Below are positions 1-7,821 of a stretch of DNA of 64,000 bases, one piece after another. Source of the DNA: a bacterium YEK0313. Its GTDB lineage: Bacteria; Pseudomonadota; Alphaproteobacteria; Rhizobiales; Phreatobacteraceae. Under the pieces are notes generated by a model. It was not told the origin of the DNA, did not search any database, and saw only the letters and a program-made list of their open reading frames with translations. The position numbers were made by a program, and so were the translations under genes. Numbering within the stretch: the first letter of the stretch is position 1; each line of letters starts with the position of its first letter. The DNA is taken from NCBI GenBank assembly GCA_000751295.2, contig CCMO02000001.1, positions 3,996,615 to 4,060,614 on the forward strand. Direction: 5' to 3'.

Positions 1-99
1 GAGCCGCCGCTCGCCGCGCTCGACCCGGAAGGAGACGCCTTGGATGACGTCCAGACCACCGAAGCTCTTGCGCACACCAGAGATTTCGAGCGCCGTCAT
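1..99 (-). CDS. LIV-type ABC transporter ATP-binding protein, N-terminal fragment
   Basis: Only the first 33 codons are inside the window; the gene runs off the left edge. The visible N-terminus reads MTALEISGVRKSFGGLDVIQGVSF, the usual opening of a LivG-type ATPase, where the A-loop aromatic (here Phe13) lies just before the first strands of the nucleotide-binding domain. The ATG overlaps the stop of the upstream LivM-like permease by 4 bp (ATGA), which fits the gene order livH-livM-livG and translational coupling. The Walker A motif lies outside the window, so the assignment rests on the N-terminus and context. It would energise uptake by the permeases encoded at 96-1927. Confidence 0.8.
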   Translation of the reverse strand, partial: MTALEISGVRKSFGGLDVIQGVSFRVERGERRL

Positions 100-1079
100 G
101 AGCGAGCTCCGTCCATCCGCGAATGGCGATCCAGCGTCGCATCCGCCAGCGGCCGAGCCTGGGACCATCGCGCCGCAAGCGACGATTTGAGACGATGCAT
201 GCCGGGCAGAAGTCCCTCGGGGGCGACGATGATGATGAAGAGGAAGATCAGGCCGAGCAGCGTCGGCCACCGGTCCGTATATGCGCTGGCGACGTTTTTC
301 AGGAGCACGACCAGGCCCGCCCCGGCCACCGGGCCGAGCGCGGTGCCGAGACCGCCCGCGATCACCATCAAAACCGCCTCCGACGACACGGTCAGCGACA
401 GCGCGTGAGGGCTGATGAAGCGAAAGAGCAGCACATAGAGAATGCCGGACACCGCCGCCAGGAAAGCCGACATGACATAGCCCGTGTAACGGATCGCCCA
501 GACGTGATAGCCGAGCGTGCCCATACGGCGCGGCTGATCGCGCACGCCCTGCATCGCCGCTCCAAGGGGGGACCGCGCCAGCATCGCGACCAGGAGGAGG
601 CATGCGGCGACGACGACGAGGCTCAGATAGTAGAGCCCCGTGCCGTGGGCGAACGGGCTCTCGATCCGCGGCAGGGATACGCCGTTCTCGCCGTTGGTCA
701 GGTCGACATAGCGAAAGGCGACGCCCCAGACGATCTGCCCGAGCGCGAGCGTGATCATCAGGAAGCTGAGGCCCGACGTGCGGAGTGCGACGAGACCGAA
801 CAAGGCGCCGGCAGCGGTGGTCGTCAAGAGCGCGGCCATGATGGCGGCCCAGACCGGCCACCCCTGCGTCGCGGTCAGAACCGCGAAGACATAGCCGGAA
901 ATGCCGAGGAAGGCGGCCTGGCCGAGCGAGACCATGCCGCAGTAGCCGGCGATAAGGTTCACGCTGACGGCGAAGAGGCCGTAGATCAGGATCTGGGTTG
1001 CGATGGCGAGATAGAATTCGCCCGGCAGGACCAGAGGCGCCAGGGCTGCGGCGCACAGAAACAGAATGATCGGCTTCAT
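96..1079 (-). CDS. LIV-type (branched-chain amino acid family) ABC transporter permease, LivM
   Basis: A 327-aa inner-membrane permease with about eight to nine hydrophobic segments and the family pattern LIAGYCGMVSLGQAAFLGISGY near residues 44-65, then GLVALRTSGLSFLMITLALGQI and a conserved GGLGTALGPVAGA loop near the C-terminus. The ATG at 1079 was chosen because it starts a hydrophobic leader (MKPIILFLCAAALAPL) and overlaps the upstream livH-like stop by 4 bp; the open frame extends further upstream only as a reading-frame shadow inside livH. It pairs with the LivH-like protein to form the translocation pore. The substrate is probably the compound handled by the neighbouring aldehyde dehydrogenase and amidohydrolase rather than leucine, but this is inference. 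Confidence 0.92.
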   Translation of the reverse strand: MKPIILFLCAAALAPLVLPGEFYLAIATQILIYGLFAVSVNLIAGYCGMVSLGQAAFLGISGYVFAVLTATQGWPVWAAIMAALLTTTAAGALFGLVALRTSGLSFLMITLALGQIVWGVAFRYVDLTNGENGVSLPRIESPFAHGTGLYYLSLVVVAACLLLVAMLARSPLGAAMQGVRDQPRRMGTLGYHVWAIRYTGYVMSAFLAAVSGILYVLLFRFISPHALSLTVSSEAVLMVIAGGLGTALGPVAGAGLVVLLKNVASAYTDRWPTLLGLIFLFIIIVAPEGLLPGMHRLKSSLAARWSQARPLADATLDRHSRMDGARS

Positions 1080-1927
1080 GCCAGGTGCCTTCCGAAGAGG
1101 CCCTGCGGACGCAGCGCGAGCACGACGACCATGGGCAGGAACAGAATGACGTAGGCGAGGTCCGGCAGAAGCATCTGGCCGAAAGTGTAGATCAGCCCGA
1201 TCAGCATGCTGCCGACGAAGGCGCCGGTGAGGGAGCCGATCCCGCCGAGGATGATGACGAGCAAAGCCAGCGGCAGCATTTCGGCATCGAGCCCCGGATA
1301 GACCGACATGATCGGAGCGGCGAGCGCCCCGCCCATGCCGGCAAGCCCGGCGCCGATGCAGAACACGGTCGTGAACAGGACGGATACCGGAATGCCGGTG
1401 GCGCGCGCCATGTCGCGATCGTCGACCGCGGCGCGGATGCGCGCGCCGAGCGTGGTGCGCTCGACGAGGAGCCAGATCGCCGCCAGCGCGCTGATCGCGG
1501 CGGCGATCAGCGCCAGGCGATAGGCGGGAAAGGCCAGGCCTGCCACCTGCACGGCTCCGCGCAGAGCCTGCGGCGCCGGCTGGGCAATCGGATCTCCGGA
1601 CCAGACGAGCAGGCACTGGTCGGCGATGATGAAGGCCAGTCCAAGCGTCCCGAGCACCTGGGCGAGCTCCCTCCCCGCCAGCCGGCGGATCAGGAGGCGC
1701 TCGACAAGGCCGCCGAGCGCGGCGCAGGCCGCCGCGGCCGCCAGCACGGCCGCGATGAAGCCGTAGCCGACCGCTGAGGTCGCGACATAGCCGCCGAGCA
1801 TGAAAAGCGCGCCGTGGGCGAGATTGGCGACGCGCATGAGGCCGAAGATCAGCGAAAAGCCGACGGCCAGGAGGAACAGGATCGCTCCGAAGGCCAGGCT
1901 GTTGAGAAGCCCGTTGATCCAGAACAT
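1076..1927 (-). CDS. LIV-type ABC transporter permease, LivH
   Basis: A 283-aa integral membrane protein beginning MFWINGLLNSLAFGAILFLLAVGFSLIFGLMRVANLAHG, the hallmark LivH start with the NLAHG motif. The later AAVDDRDMARATGI segment is the cytoplasmic EAA-like loop that contacts the ATPase. It is the first permease gene of the transporter and overlaps livM by 4 bp. The aldehyde dehydrogenase ends 43 bp upstream on the same strand, so both are probably co-transcribed. Length and topology are normal for the family. Confidence 0.93.
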   Translation of the reverse strand: MFWINGLLNSLAFGAILFLLAVGFSLIFGLMRVANLAHGALFMLGGYVATSAVGYGFIAAVLAAAAACAALGGLVERLLIRRLAGRELAQVLGTLGLAFIIADQCLLVWSGDPIAQPAPQALRGAVQVAGLAFPAYRLALIAAAISALAAIWLLVERTTLGARIRAAVDDRDMARATGIPVSVLFTTVFCIGAGLAGMGGALAAPIMSVYPGLDAEMLPLALLVIILGGIGSLTGAFVGSMLIGLIYTFGQMLLPDLAYVILFLPMVVVLALRPQGLFGRHLA

Positions 1928-1970
1928 GGGGAAGTCTCCAGTGACACGCCGGCGACGAACAGGCGGCTGG

Positions 1971-3512
1971 TCAGTTGAGGCGCGGATCCGAGGTGGTCAT
2001 GTCGAACCAGTCGAAGGGCTTGTCTCCGACGTTCACCATCACGGTCTTGACATCGAAATAGGCGTCGAAAGCCTCCTTGCCGAACTCGCGCCCTGTGCCG
2101 GAGAGCTTGAAGCCTCCCCAGGGAGAAGCGGCATCCACCCGGTGGTGATCATTGATCCAGACAATGCCGGCCTCGATGCGCTCGGCGACCCGGTGGGCGC
2201 GCGCAATGTCGCGCGTGCGGATGGCAGCCGCCAGTCCGTAGGGACTGTCATTGGCGATGCGCACCGCTTCGTCCTCGGTGTCGAAGGGAGTGACGACGGT
2301 AAAGGGCCCGAAGACCTCCTCCTGAAAGATGCGCATGGCCGGATCGACGTCGGCGAAGACCGTCGGCTCGACATAGAAGCCCTTGCTGGCCTCGAGTGCT
2401 GGCGGCACCCGGCCGCCAGCCACCAGCCGCGCGCCCTCCTCGTGGCCGATCCTGACGAAATCGAGCACACGCTGGCGCTGGCGCTCGGAGATGACCGGCC
2501 CCATCTGGGTGTCCGCGGCGAAGGGATCGCCGACGACGATCGAGCGCGCCTTCGCGGCGAGCTTCTCGACGAAGGCGTCGTAGACGCTGCGCTGAACGAT
2601 GTGGCGGGCAGCGCAGACACAGGTTTGCCCGGCGCCGACGAAGGCGCCGAAAGCCGCGTAGTTGACCGCCTGATCGAGGTCGAAGTCCTCGAAGACGACA
2701 ACTGGCGTTTTCCCGCCGAGCTCGAGCGTCTGACGCGCAAAATTGCTTGCCGCGGCGGCGCCCGCCCGGCGGCCGGCCTCGGTCCCGCCGGTGAGCACGA
2801 GCTTGCGAATGCCGGGATGCTCGGAGAGCGCTCGGCCGGTTACCGCGCCGTTGCCGGTGACGACGTTGAAGACACCTGGCGGCAAGCCCGCCTCGGAAAA
2901 GAGCTCGGCCAGCCGCAAGGTCGTCAGCGGCGTATATTCTGAGGGCTTCACGACGGTGGTGCAGCCCGAAGCGAAGGTGGGGGCGAGGTTGCGGCAGGCG
3001 ATCAGCAGCGGATGGTTGAAGGGCGTGACATTCGCCACAACGCCCACCGGTTGCCGCCGCGCAAAGGCGAGATATTCGCCCTCGACGGGGATGACATCAT
3101 CGCGCCGCGCGATCGCGAGCCCGGCATTGTAGCGGAAGAGGTCCGGAACCCGGGCCAACTGGGCGCGGGTTTCGCGCCGCGGCCGCCCGTTGTTGAGCGT
3201 TTCGAGTTCATAGAGCTCGTCGAGGTGAGCCTCCATGACGTCGGCCAGCTTGTTGACGAGCCGTCCGCGCGTGCGCACCGACATGCTGCGCCAGTCGGGC
3301 GAGCGAAACGCCGCGTCGGCGCTGCGAACGGCGCGATCGACGTCCTCAGCCGTCGCTTCGACGACCTGAGCGATGGTCGCGCCGGTGCCGGGCGCAATGA
3401 TGTTCAACAATGCGCGTGGGCCAGGATCGATCATCGCGCCATCGACGAAGAGGCCCCGCGACGGCTCGCGCAGGGGCGTTCCGGCCGAAGCCGGTTGGGC
3501 AGAAGTAACCAT
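1971..3512 (-). CDS. NAD(P)-dependent aldehyde dehydrogenase
   Basis: A 513-aa ALDH-superfamily enzyme oxidising an aldehyde to its acid in the cytoplasm. Visible active-site features are Asn166 in the PFNHP motif, the nucleotide-binding VVKPSEYTP segment near 188-196, the general base Glu265 in LELGGKTP and the nucleophile Cys298 in GAGQTC. The C-terminal PWGGFKLSGTGREFG is also typical. It lies 23 bp downstream of an amidohydrolase in the decarboxylase-rich amidohydrolase_2 family. That pairing occurs in aromatic and heterocycle degradation routes (2-hydroxymuconate semialdehyde-type chemistry), but the actual substrate cannot be read from the sequence. Start ATG at 3512 has a purine-rich stretch upstream (CCAACGGAGAAG on the coding strand). 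Confidence 0.92.
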   Translation of the reverse strand: MVTSAQPASAGTPLREPSRGLFVDGAMIDPGPRALLNIIAPGTGATIAQVVEATAEDVDRAVRSADAAFRSPDWRSMSVRTRGRLVNKLADVMEAHLDELYELETLNNGRPRRETRAQLARVPDLFRYNAGLAIARRDDVIPVEGEYLAFARRQPVGVVANVTPFNHPLLIACRNLAPTFASGCTTVVKPSEYTPLTTLRLAELFSEAGLPPGVFNVVTGNGAVTGRALSEHPGIRKLVLTGGTEAGRRAGAAAASNFARQTLELGGKTPVVVFEDFDLDQAVNYAAFGAFVGAGQTCVCAARHIVQRSVYDAFVEKLAAKARSIVVGDPFAADTQMGPVISERQRQRVLDFVRIGHEEGARLVAGGRVPPALEASKGFYVEPTVFADVDPAMRIFQEEVFGPFTVVTPFDTEDEAVRIANDSPYGLAAAIRTRDIARAHRVAERIEAGIVWINDHHRVDAASPWGGFKLSGTGREFGKEAFDAYFDVKTVMVNVGDKPFDWFDMTTSDPRLN

Positions 3513-3535
3513 TGTTCTTCTCCGTTGGAGGTCGA

Positions 3536-4519
3536 CTAGGTGCCGATAAGCCGGACAGCATTCCCGCTCGCGATCAGCCCACGGGCCTCCGCCGACAGGC
3601 CCTCGACTGAGTCGAGCGTGGCCATCGGCGTCTCGTCCGCCATGTCGAAGGGAATATCGGTGCCCAGCATGACCTGCTGCGGACCGACCAGATCGATCAG
3701 GTAGGCGAGCGCTGCGGGATCATGGGTGATGGTGTCGAAATAGAAGCGGCGGAAGAGGTCCTTGGGCGACCGTTGCGTCGTCTGGGCCTCGAGTCGCACC
3801 TTCCGGCCATGGACCAGCCGCCCGATCTGATAAGGAAGGAAGCCGCCGCCATGGGAAAGACAGATCCTCAGATCGGGCAGTTCCTCCATGACGCCACCGA
3901 AGATCAGATCCGCCGCCATGACCGCAGTATCGAGCGGATTGCCGACGAGATTGGTGAGGTAATACTTCTCCAGCCCCGGCTTGGTGCCGAAATAGTAGGG
4001 ATGGGTGAGGACCAGCAGCCCGAGCTCGGCGGCCTTCCGAAATATCGGCCTGAAGCGCGGCGCCGAGAGCGCAATCCCGTTGATGTGGCAGCCGATCATG
4101 ACCGCGCGCATGCCATGCTCGTCGACGATACGCTGCATTTCTGCGAGCGCGTGGTCCGGCGACTGCATCGGCAATGTGCCCATTGGCCGCAGCCGATGCG
4201 GCGAGGCCGAGGAGAAGGTCGCGATCTCGTCGTTGACCCGGCGCACGAAAGCAGCCTCCGCGTCCGGGTCGATGGCGTAGAAGAACAATGTCGGCGAGGG
4301 AGAGATCACCGCCGCGTCGAGCCCGCGCCGGTCGAGTTCGCGCAGCTTCACGGCAGGATCGACGAACTCGTCGAAGAGCGGATAGGCGAACCCCTCGCGA
4401 TGCACGAGGCGCGTGGCTCCGCCAGCCCGCTCGACCTTCACACCGAACGGCTCCGGCACTTCCTCGAACAGGCGGACGACGGGGCCGGGAATGACGTGGT
4501 TATGGACGTCGACAATCAT
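3536..4519 (-). CDS. Amidohydrolase-2 family metal-dependent hydrolase or decarboxylase
   Basis: A 327-aa TIM-barrel metalloenzyme. It starts MIVDVHNHVIPGP, giving the family HxH metal site at His6/His8; further metal or catalytic residues appear in the GCHING, THPYYFG, LSHGGGFLPY and GTDIPFDM segments, the last carrying the conserved Asp. This layout resembles ACMSD and gamma-resorcylate decarboxylase relatives. The ATG at 4519 was preferred over an upstream in-frame ATG because translation there begins directly with the conserved DVHNH motif and has GTGGAGGAAGG-like purines in the leader. It sits between the periplasmic binding protein and the aldehyde dehydrogenase in one operon. Hydrolase versus decarboxylase activity is unresolved. 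Confidence 0.88.
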   Translation of the reverse strand: MIVDVHNHVIPGPVVRLFEEVPEPFGVKVERAGGATRLVHREGFAYPLFDEFVDPAVKLRELDRRGLDAAVISPSPTLFFYAIDPDAEAAFVRRVNDEIATFSSASPHRLRPMGTLPMQSPDHALAEMQRIVDEHGMRAVMIGCHINGIALSAPRFRPIFRKAAELGLLVLTHPYYFGTKPGLEKYYLTNLVGNPLDTAVMAADLIFGGVMEELPDLRICLSHGGGFLPYQIGRLVHGRKVRLEAQTTQRSPKDLFRRFYFDTITHDPAALAYLIDLVGPQQVMLGTDIPFDMADETPMATLDSVEGLSAEARGLIASGNAVRLIGT

Positions 4520-4556
4520 GTTTCTCTGACCATGTGGAGGAAGGAGGCTTCCCGGC

Positions 4557-5786
4557 TCACAGTTTTGCCGGATCGCTGCGCGAATAGACCGGCGCCGCCA
4601 GAAAGGCCTCCGGCTTGTACGTCCAGAACTGGGAAACGTCATCGTATGTCTTCACAACCGTATTGACGAGGCGCCCCTCGCGACGTTCTGTCTTGCGGAT
4701 GTAGATCTTCTGGATCGGGTTGCCATAGCTGTCGAGACGCCAGGGGCCACGGGGATCGTTGCTGATTTCGACCCGGCGCAAAGCGGCCATGAATGCATCC
4801 TTGTCTTCGATCTTGCCGGCGACATCCGCGAGCGCGCTTTCAAGCGCGAGGCCCGCCGAGTAGGCCCCCGCGGAGTAGAAGCCCGGATCGACGCCGGTCT
4901 CCTTGCGCAGCTCGGCCACGAAACGTTCGTTGGCCTGCCCCGCCAGAGCCGCCGAGTACCAGCCGGCCGAGATGATGCCGAGGGCCTCGTCCCCCATGCT
5001 GTGCAGGACCCCCTCGTCGACGGTAGTCATGGCGGCGACGACCGGGATTTTCTGCTTCAGGCCGTATTCGGAATACTGGCGCAGGAACCTGAGCCCATTG
5101 GCCCCCGCGAAGGCCGCGAAGACGGCGTCCGCCTCGCCGATCTGCGCGATGTAGGAACCGTAGTCTGCGACGTTGAGCGGCGCCCAGAGCTTGCGCAGGA
5201 TCGCGCCGCCGCTGGCCTCGAAAGCGCGCTGAAAGCCCGACGTCTGCTCCTGGCCAAAGGCGAAATCGTCCGCGATGGCGACGATGCGTTTATGACCGAG
5301 TTCCTTGGCCACATATTCCCCGAGCGGATGGCATGGCTGGGCCGATGTCGAGGACGTACGGACAAACCAGGGGTTCAGGCGGCGCTGGGTCAGATCCTCC
5401 GCAGCGGCCGACGCGCAGAGGAAGGGAATCTTGGCTTCCTGCAAATAGTCATTGATCGCGAGCGCCTCGAAGGCTGCGACCGGGCCGACGATCACATGGA
5501 CGCCGGCCCGCTGAACAAGCTCCTGGGCGCGCGTCTTGGCGAGCGCCGGCTGCCCACCGGTGTCAGCGACCGTGAACTGCACGTCCCGACCGGCAACGCG
5601 ATTGCCGCGCTCGCGCAGGAACAGACGGAAGCCATCCTCCATCTGACGCCCGCCCGCCGACAACGCCCCTGACTTGACGGTCAACATGCCGATGCGCAAC
5701 GGCGCGCCCTGTGCGCGGATGCCAGGCGCCCCCATGGCCACCGACGCGAGCGCCCCCGCCACCGCGTGCCTTCTCGAAATCATCAT
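4557..5786 (-). CDS. Periplasmic substrate-binding protein of the LIV-type transporter
   Basis: A 409-aa type I periplasmic binding protein (Peripla_BP_6 fold). The N-terminus MMISRRHAVAGALASVAMGAPGIRAQG carries Arg-Arg before a hydrophobic stretch and an A-Q-G cleavage region, so Sec or Tat export is likely. The mature part opens PLRIGMLTVKSGALSAGGRQMEDGFRLF, the standard LivK-type first strand and helix, followed by VIVGPVAAFEALAINDYLQEAKIPFLCASAA. As first gene of the minus-strand operon it probably delivers the ligand to the LivHM permeases downstream. The start may be either of two adjacent ATGs. A GAGGAG-type ribosome site lies just upstream. Confidence 0.92.
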   Translation of the reverse strand: MMISRRHAVAGALASVAMGAPGIRAQGAPLRIGMLTVKSGALSAGGRQMEDGFRLFLRERGNRVAGRDVQFTVADTGGQPALAKTRAQELVQRAGVHVIVGPVAAFEALAINDYLQEAKIPFLCASAAAEDLTQRRLNPWFVRTSSTSAQPCHPLGEYVAKELGHKRIVAIADDFAFGQEQTSGFQRAFEASGGAILRKLWAPLNVADYGSYIAQIGEADAVFAAFAGANGLRFLRQYSEYGLKQKIPVVAAMTTVDEGVLHSMGDEALGIISAGWYSAALAGQANERFVAELRKETGVDPGFYSAGAYSAGLALESALADVAGKIEDKDAFMAALRRVEISNDPRGPWRLDSYGNPIQKIYIRKTERREGRLVNTVVKTYDDVSQFWTYKPEAFLAAPVYSRSDPAKL

Positions 5787-5816
5787 CTCCTCCTCAGGTC
5801 GTCTTATTATTTATCG

Positions 5817-5853
5817 ATTGATCATCAATATGACGACCACACGCATGTCGTCA
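5817..5853. promoter_or_regulatory. Two adjacent palindromes, candidate TetR operators
   Basis: Two inverted repeats lie side by side in the 161-bp space between the divergent binding-protein gene and the TetR gene. 5817-5829 is ATTGAT-C-ATCAAT; 5831-5853 is TGACGAC-N9-GTCGTCA with perfect 7-bp arms. The surrounding DNA is AT-richer than the genes. Location and symmetry suit a TetR-family dimer site controlling both directions; binding itself is inferred. Confidence 0.5.
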
Positions 5854-5947
5854 AGTCAAGTTCAAACGATATGTGGCCGCCAGACGCTGCCGGCCAGGCA
5901 AGGAGGCTTGCCACTGCCGGCTTCTCAGCGCCCTGGTCGAGTGATAA

Positions 5948-6667
5948 ATGAAGCGCATGCCAGCCGACGACTCGCCCATCATCCTTCGAAGCGAAAGCGT
6001 GCCCCGGAAGCGCTCGTCCGGCGATGCCGAGCGGAGCAATCTCAGCTCGGGCCGACGCATGAGCCCAGCCAAACGTGAGGAGGAGATCGTCCGCGAGGCC
6101 GTTCGGTTCTTCGCCGAGTTCGGCTTCGAGGGGCAGACTCGCGAACTCGCCAAGCGGCTGAACATCACGCAGCCGCTGCTGTACCGCTACTTCCAAACCA
6201 AGGACGCCCTGGTCGAGCGCGTCTATCAGGAGGTCTTCCTGAGGCGCTGGAACCCGTTCTGGGAAGAGGTGATTCAGGACCGCAGCAAGCCGCTGCGCCA
6301 ACGGCTGGTCGCCTTCTATCAGGACTATTCGAAAACCATCCTGACCTATGAATGGATCAGGCTCTTCATGTTCTCCGGCCTGAAGGGCCTCGATTTCAAT
6401 GCGCGCTATCTGGAGCTGCTACGCAAGCGCATCTTCAACGTCCTCATCGAGGAACTGAGGATCGAATTTGGGGCGGCTACGACATCGGCGGTGCCGGTCA
6501 AGGACATGGAGATCGAAGCCGTCTGGAGCCTCCACGCAGCGATCTTCTATCTCGGCGTCCGCAAGTTCATCTACAATCTTCCCGTCGGCGAATTGGAGCT
6601 GATCGTCGAGATGAAGGTTCTGTCATTCGTCGACGGCGTGAAGGTCGCCTTGGGGCAGAGCTCCTAG
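5948..6667 (+). CDS. TetR/AcrR family transcriptional regulator
   Basis: A 239-aa regulator. After an unconserved leader of about 38 residues comes the TetR DNA-binding domain: KREEEIVREAVRFFAEFGFEGQ, then the helix-turn-helix ELAKRLNITQPLLYRYFQTKDALVERVY. The remainder is a helical ligand-binding domain. An internal ATG at about 6059 (MSPAKREEE) is a plausible alternative start that would remove the leader. It is divergent from the binding-protein and dehydrogenase operon and is its likely repressor, with the palindromes at 5817-5853 as candidate operators. The inducer is unknown. Confidence 0.88.
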   Translation: MKRMPADDSPIILRSESVPRKRSSGDAERSNLSSGRRMSPAKREEEIVREAVRFFAEFGFEGQTRELAKRLNITQPLLYRYFQTKDALVERVYQEVFLRRWNPFWEEVIQDRSKPLRQRLVAFYQDYSKTILTYEWIRLFMFSGLKGLDFNARYLELLRKRIFNVLIEELRIEFGAATTSAVPVKDMEIEAVWSLHAAIFYLGVRKFIYNLPVGELELIVEMKVLSFVDGVKVALGQSS

Positions 6668-6776
6668 ATTGAGGTGGGTGCCGGCACGCGGATCCAGCGA
6701 AGCCTCGTCGATGCCGCTGCAAGGACCGCGACGTCTCCCCGGCCACAGCGCTTCACGATCTATGCCCGGACCACTA

Positions 6777-6845
6777 ATGGCGAGCGGCCGAAGCCATAAT
6801 GAGCCCGCTCGGACGTCCTGCCGCCCCTTCGCCACGCGCCATTCG
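6777..6845. repeat. Intergenic inverted-repeat element, left copy
   Basis: AATGGCG at 6777-6783 pairs with CGCCATT at 6837-6843, enclosing a GC-rich loop. The 13-mer TTCGCCACGCGCC at 6828-6840 recurs exactly at 7800-7812, and both copies lie just downstream of a minus-strand stop codon. The GGCGAAT core resembles dispersed intergenic repeats common in alphaproteobacterial genomes; family assignment is tentative. Confidence 0.45.
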
Positions 6846-6853
6846 CCGATCCC

Positions 6854-7117
6854 TCATTGCTGGCGCTCGATCAGGACCGCATCCTTCAGCGCGAGCCCCG
6901 GTTCGGCGGCCAGCGATTTCTTCAGCTCCTTGAGCAGGCGCTCCGCGTCTGGGGTCGCGACTTCGAGGTCGAACTCGCCGGTGACCAGATCCTGTCCGCC
7001 GCCGACATGCTCGCCGAGATCGTGTTTCACAAGCAGGTTTTCGACGAGCCGTTCCGCCCGCCCGCGTCCGTCATCGGTCGGCGCAAAGCTCAGGACCAGG
7101 ATCGCCGCCGCCGTCAT
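6854..7117 (-). CDS. Hypothetical protein, 87 aa
   Basis: I do not recognise this protein. It is 87 residues, starts MTAAAILVLSFAPTDDGRGRAERLVENLLVKHDLGEHVGGGQD and shows alternating hydrophobic strands and charged helices rather than a membrane segment, so a small cytoplasmic alpha/beta protein is likely. Its ATG overlaps the stop of the Imm26-like gene by 4 bp, so the two are almost certainly co-translated and may act together. The pair is bracketed by related intergenic repeats at 6777-6845 and 7747-7812. Coding is supported by the overlap and by the absence of a better frame. Confidence 0.6.
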   Translation of the reverse strand: MTAAAILVLSFAPTDDGRGRAERLVENLLVKHDLGEHVGGGQDLVTGEFDLEVATPDAERLLKELKKSLAAEPGLALKDAVLIERQQ

Positions 7118-7644
7118 GTCGCCTGCCGCACGAGCTCGTAGCGTTCCGCCGCCTCGTTGAATGCGAAACCGCAGCGCAGCAGCCGGGCCGTGACCAGGAA
7201 CGAATATTCGTTGTCGAGAGGATATTCCTTGTAGGGCAGCGACTTGCGGTCGATGGAGGGGTCGCTGACTTCGGCGCCGCTCACCATGTCGACGATCTTG
7301 CTGCCGATCTGAAAAAGCGCCCGCTCCACCGGGATGGCTGCCTGGACCTTTCTGCCCAGCACACGCCAGGGGTCGGGATTGTCTTTGGCCTCGACGAACA
7401 GCCCGTCATTGCCGAGCAGATGTTGGACGGCGAGCGGTTTGCTTTCGATAGCGTCAGGCGGCGTATCGTCCGCCGCGACGTGGTCGAAGATGTTCAACAG
7501 GTAGCCCCAGCCCTTCCGGCTCAGGGCCACATAGCCAAAGCCGAAGCCGGAAGCTTCGACGAGAGGCACGCAGAACATCGCGCCCTCCTCGAGCGCAAGG
7601 ACCTTGATCGTCTTCAAGGTTGCACCGGAGTTCTGCCGCGACAT
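7114..7644 (-). CDS. Imm26-like (immunity protein 26 family) hypothetical protein
   Basis: A 176-aa protein whose first half, KVLALEEGAMFCVPL followed by GFGFGYVALSRKGWGYLLNIFDH, resembles the opening strands of the Imm26 family found in polymorphic-toxin immunity loci (a G-x-x-F-x-x-P-L strand, then G-x-G-x-V). The family match is by eye and is not strong enough to claim an immunity function. There is no signal peptide or membrane segment. It overlaps the 87-aa downstream gene by 4 bp. No toxin-like gene is visible next to it, so it could be an orphan immunity gene or a domain reused elsewhere. Confidence 0.6.
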   Translation of the reverse strand: MSRQNSGATLKTIKVLALEEGAMFCVPLVEASGFGFGYVALSRKGWGYLLNIFDHVAADDTPPDAIESKPLAVQHLLGNDGLFVEAKDNPDPWRVLGRKVQAAIPVERALFQIGSKIVDMVSGAEVSDPSIDRKSLPYKEYPLDNEYSFLVTARLLRCGFAFNEAAERYELVRQAT

Positions 7645-7746
7645 TCGACCGGCGGCAGGCGAACCGACATGGCCAAAACCTCCCTGAATGCCGCGTGCCG
7701 CACCGACGATTGCCCGGCAGTGAAGGGTAAAAAGCAGGGGGCGGAT

Positions 7747-7812
7747 GGCGAATAGGGGCGGCCGAGGCGCCGCGGCGCGCCCGCCTTCCCCGTGCCCTGT
7801 TCGCCACGCGCC
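7747..7812. repeat. Intergenic inverted-repeat element, right copy
   Basis: GGCGAATAGGG at 7747-7757 pairs with CCCTGTTCGCC at 7795-7805 (one mismatch in 11 bp), and the 13-mer TTCGCCACGCGCC continues to 7812. It lies between the aapP stop and the Imm26-like gene and could fold into a long hairpin that ends aapP transcripts. It shares sequence with the element at 6777-6845. Confidence 0.5.
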
Positions 7813-7821
7813 GATCGCCCC

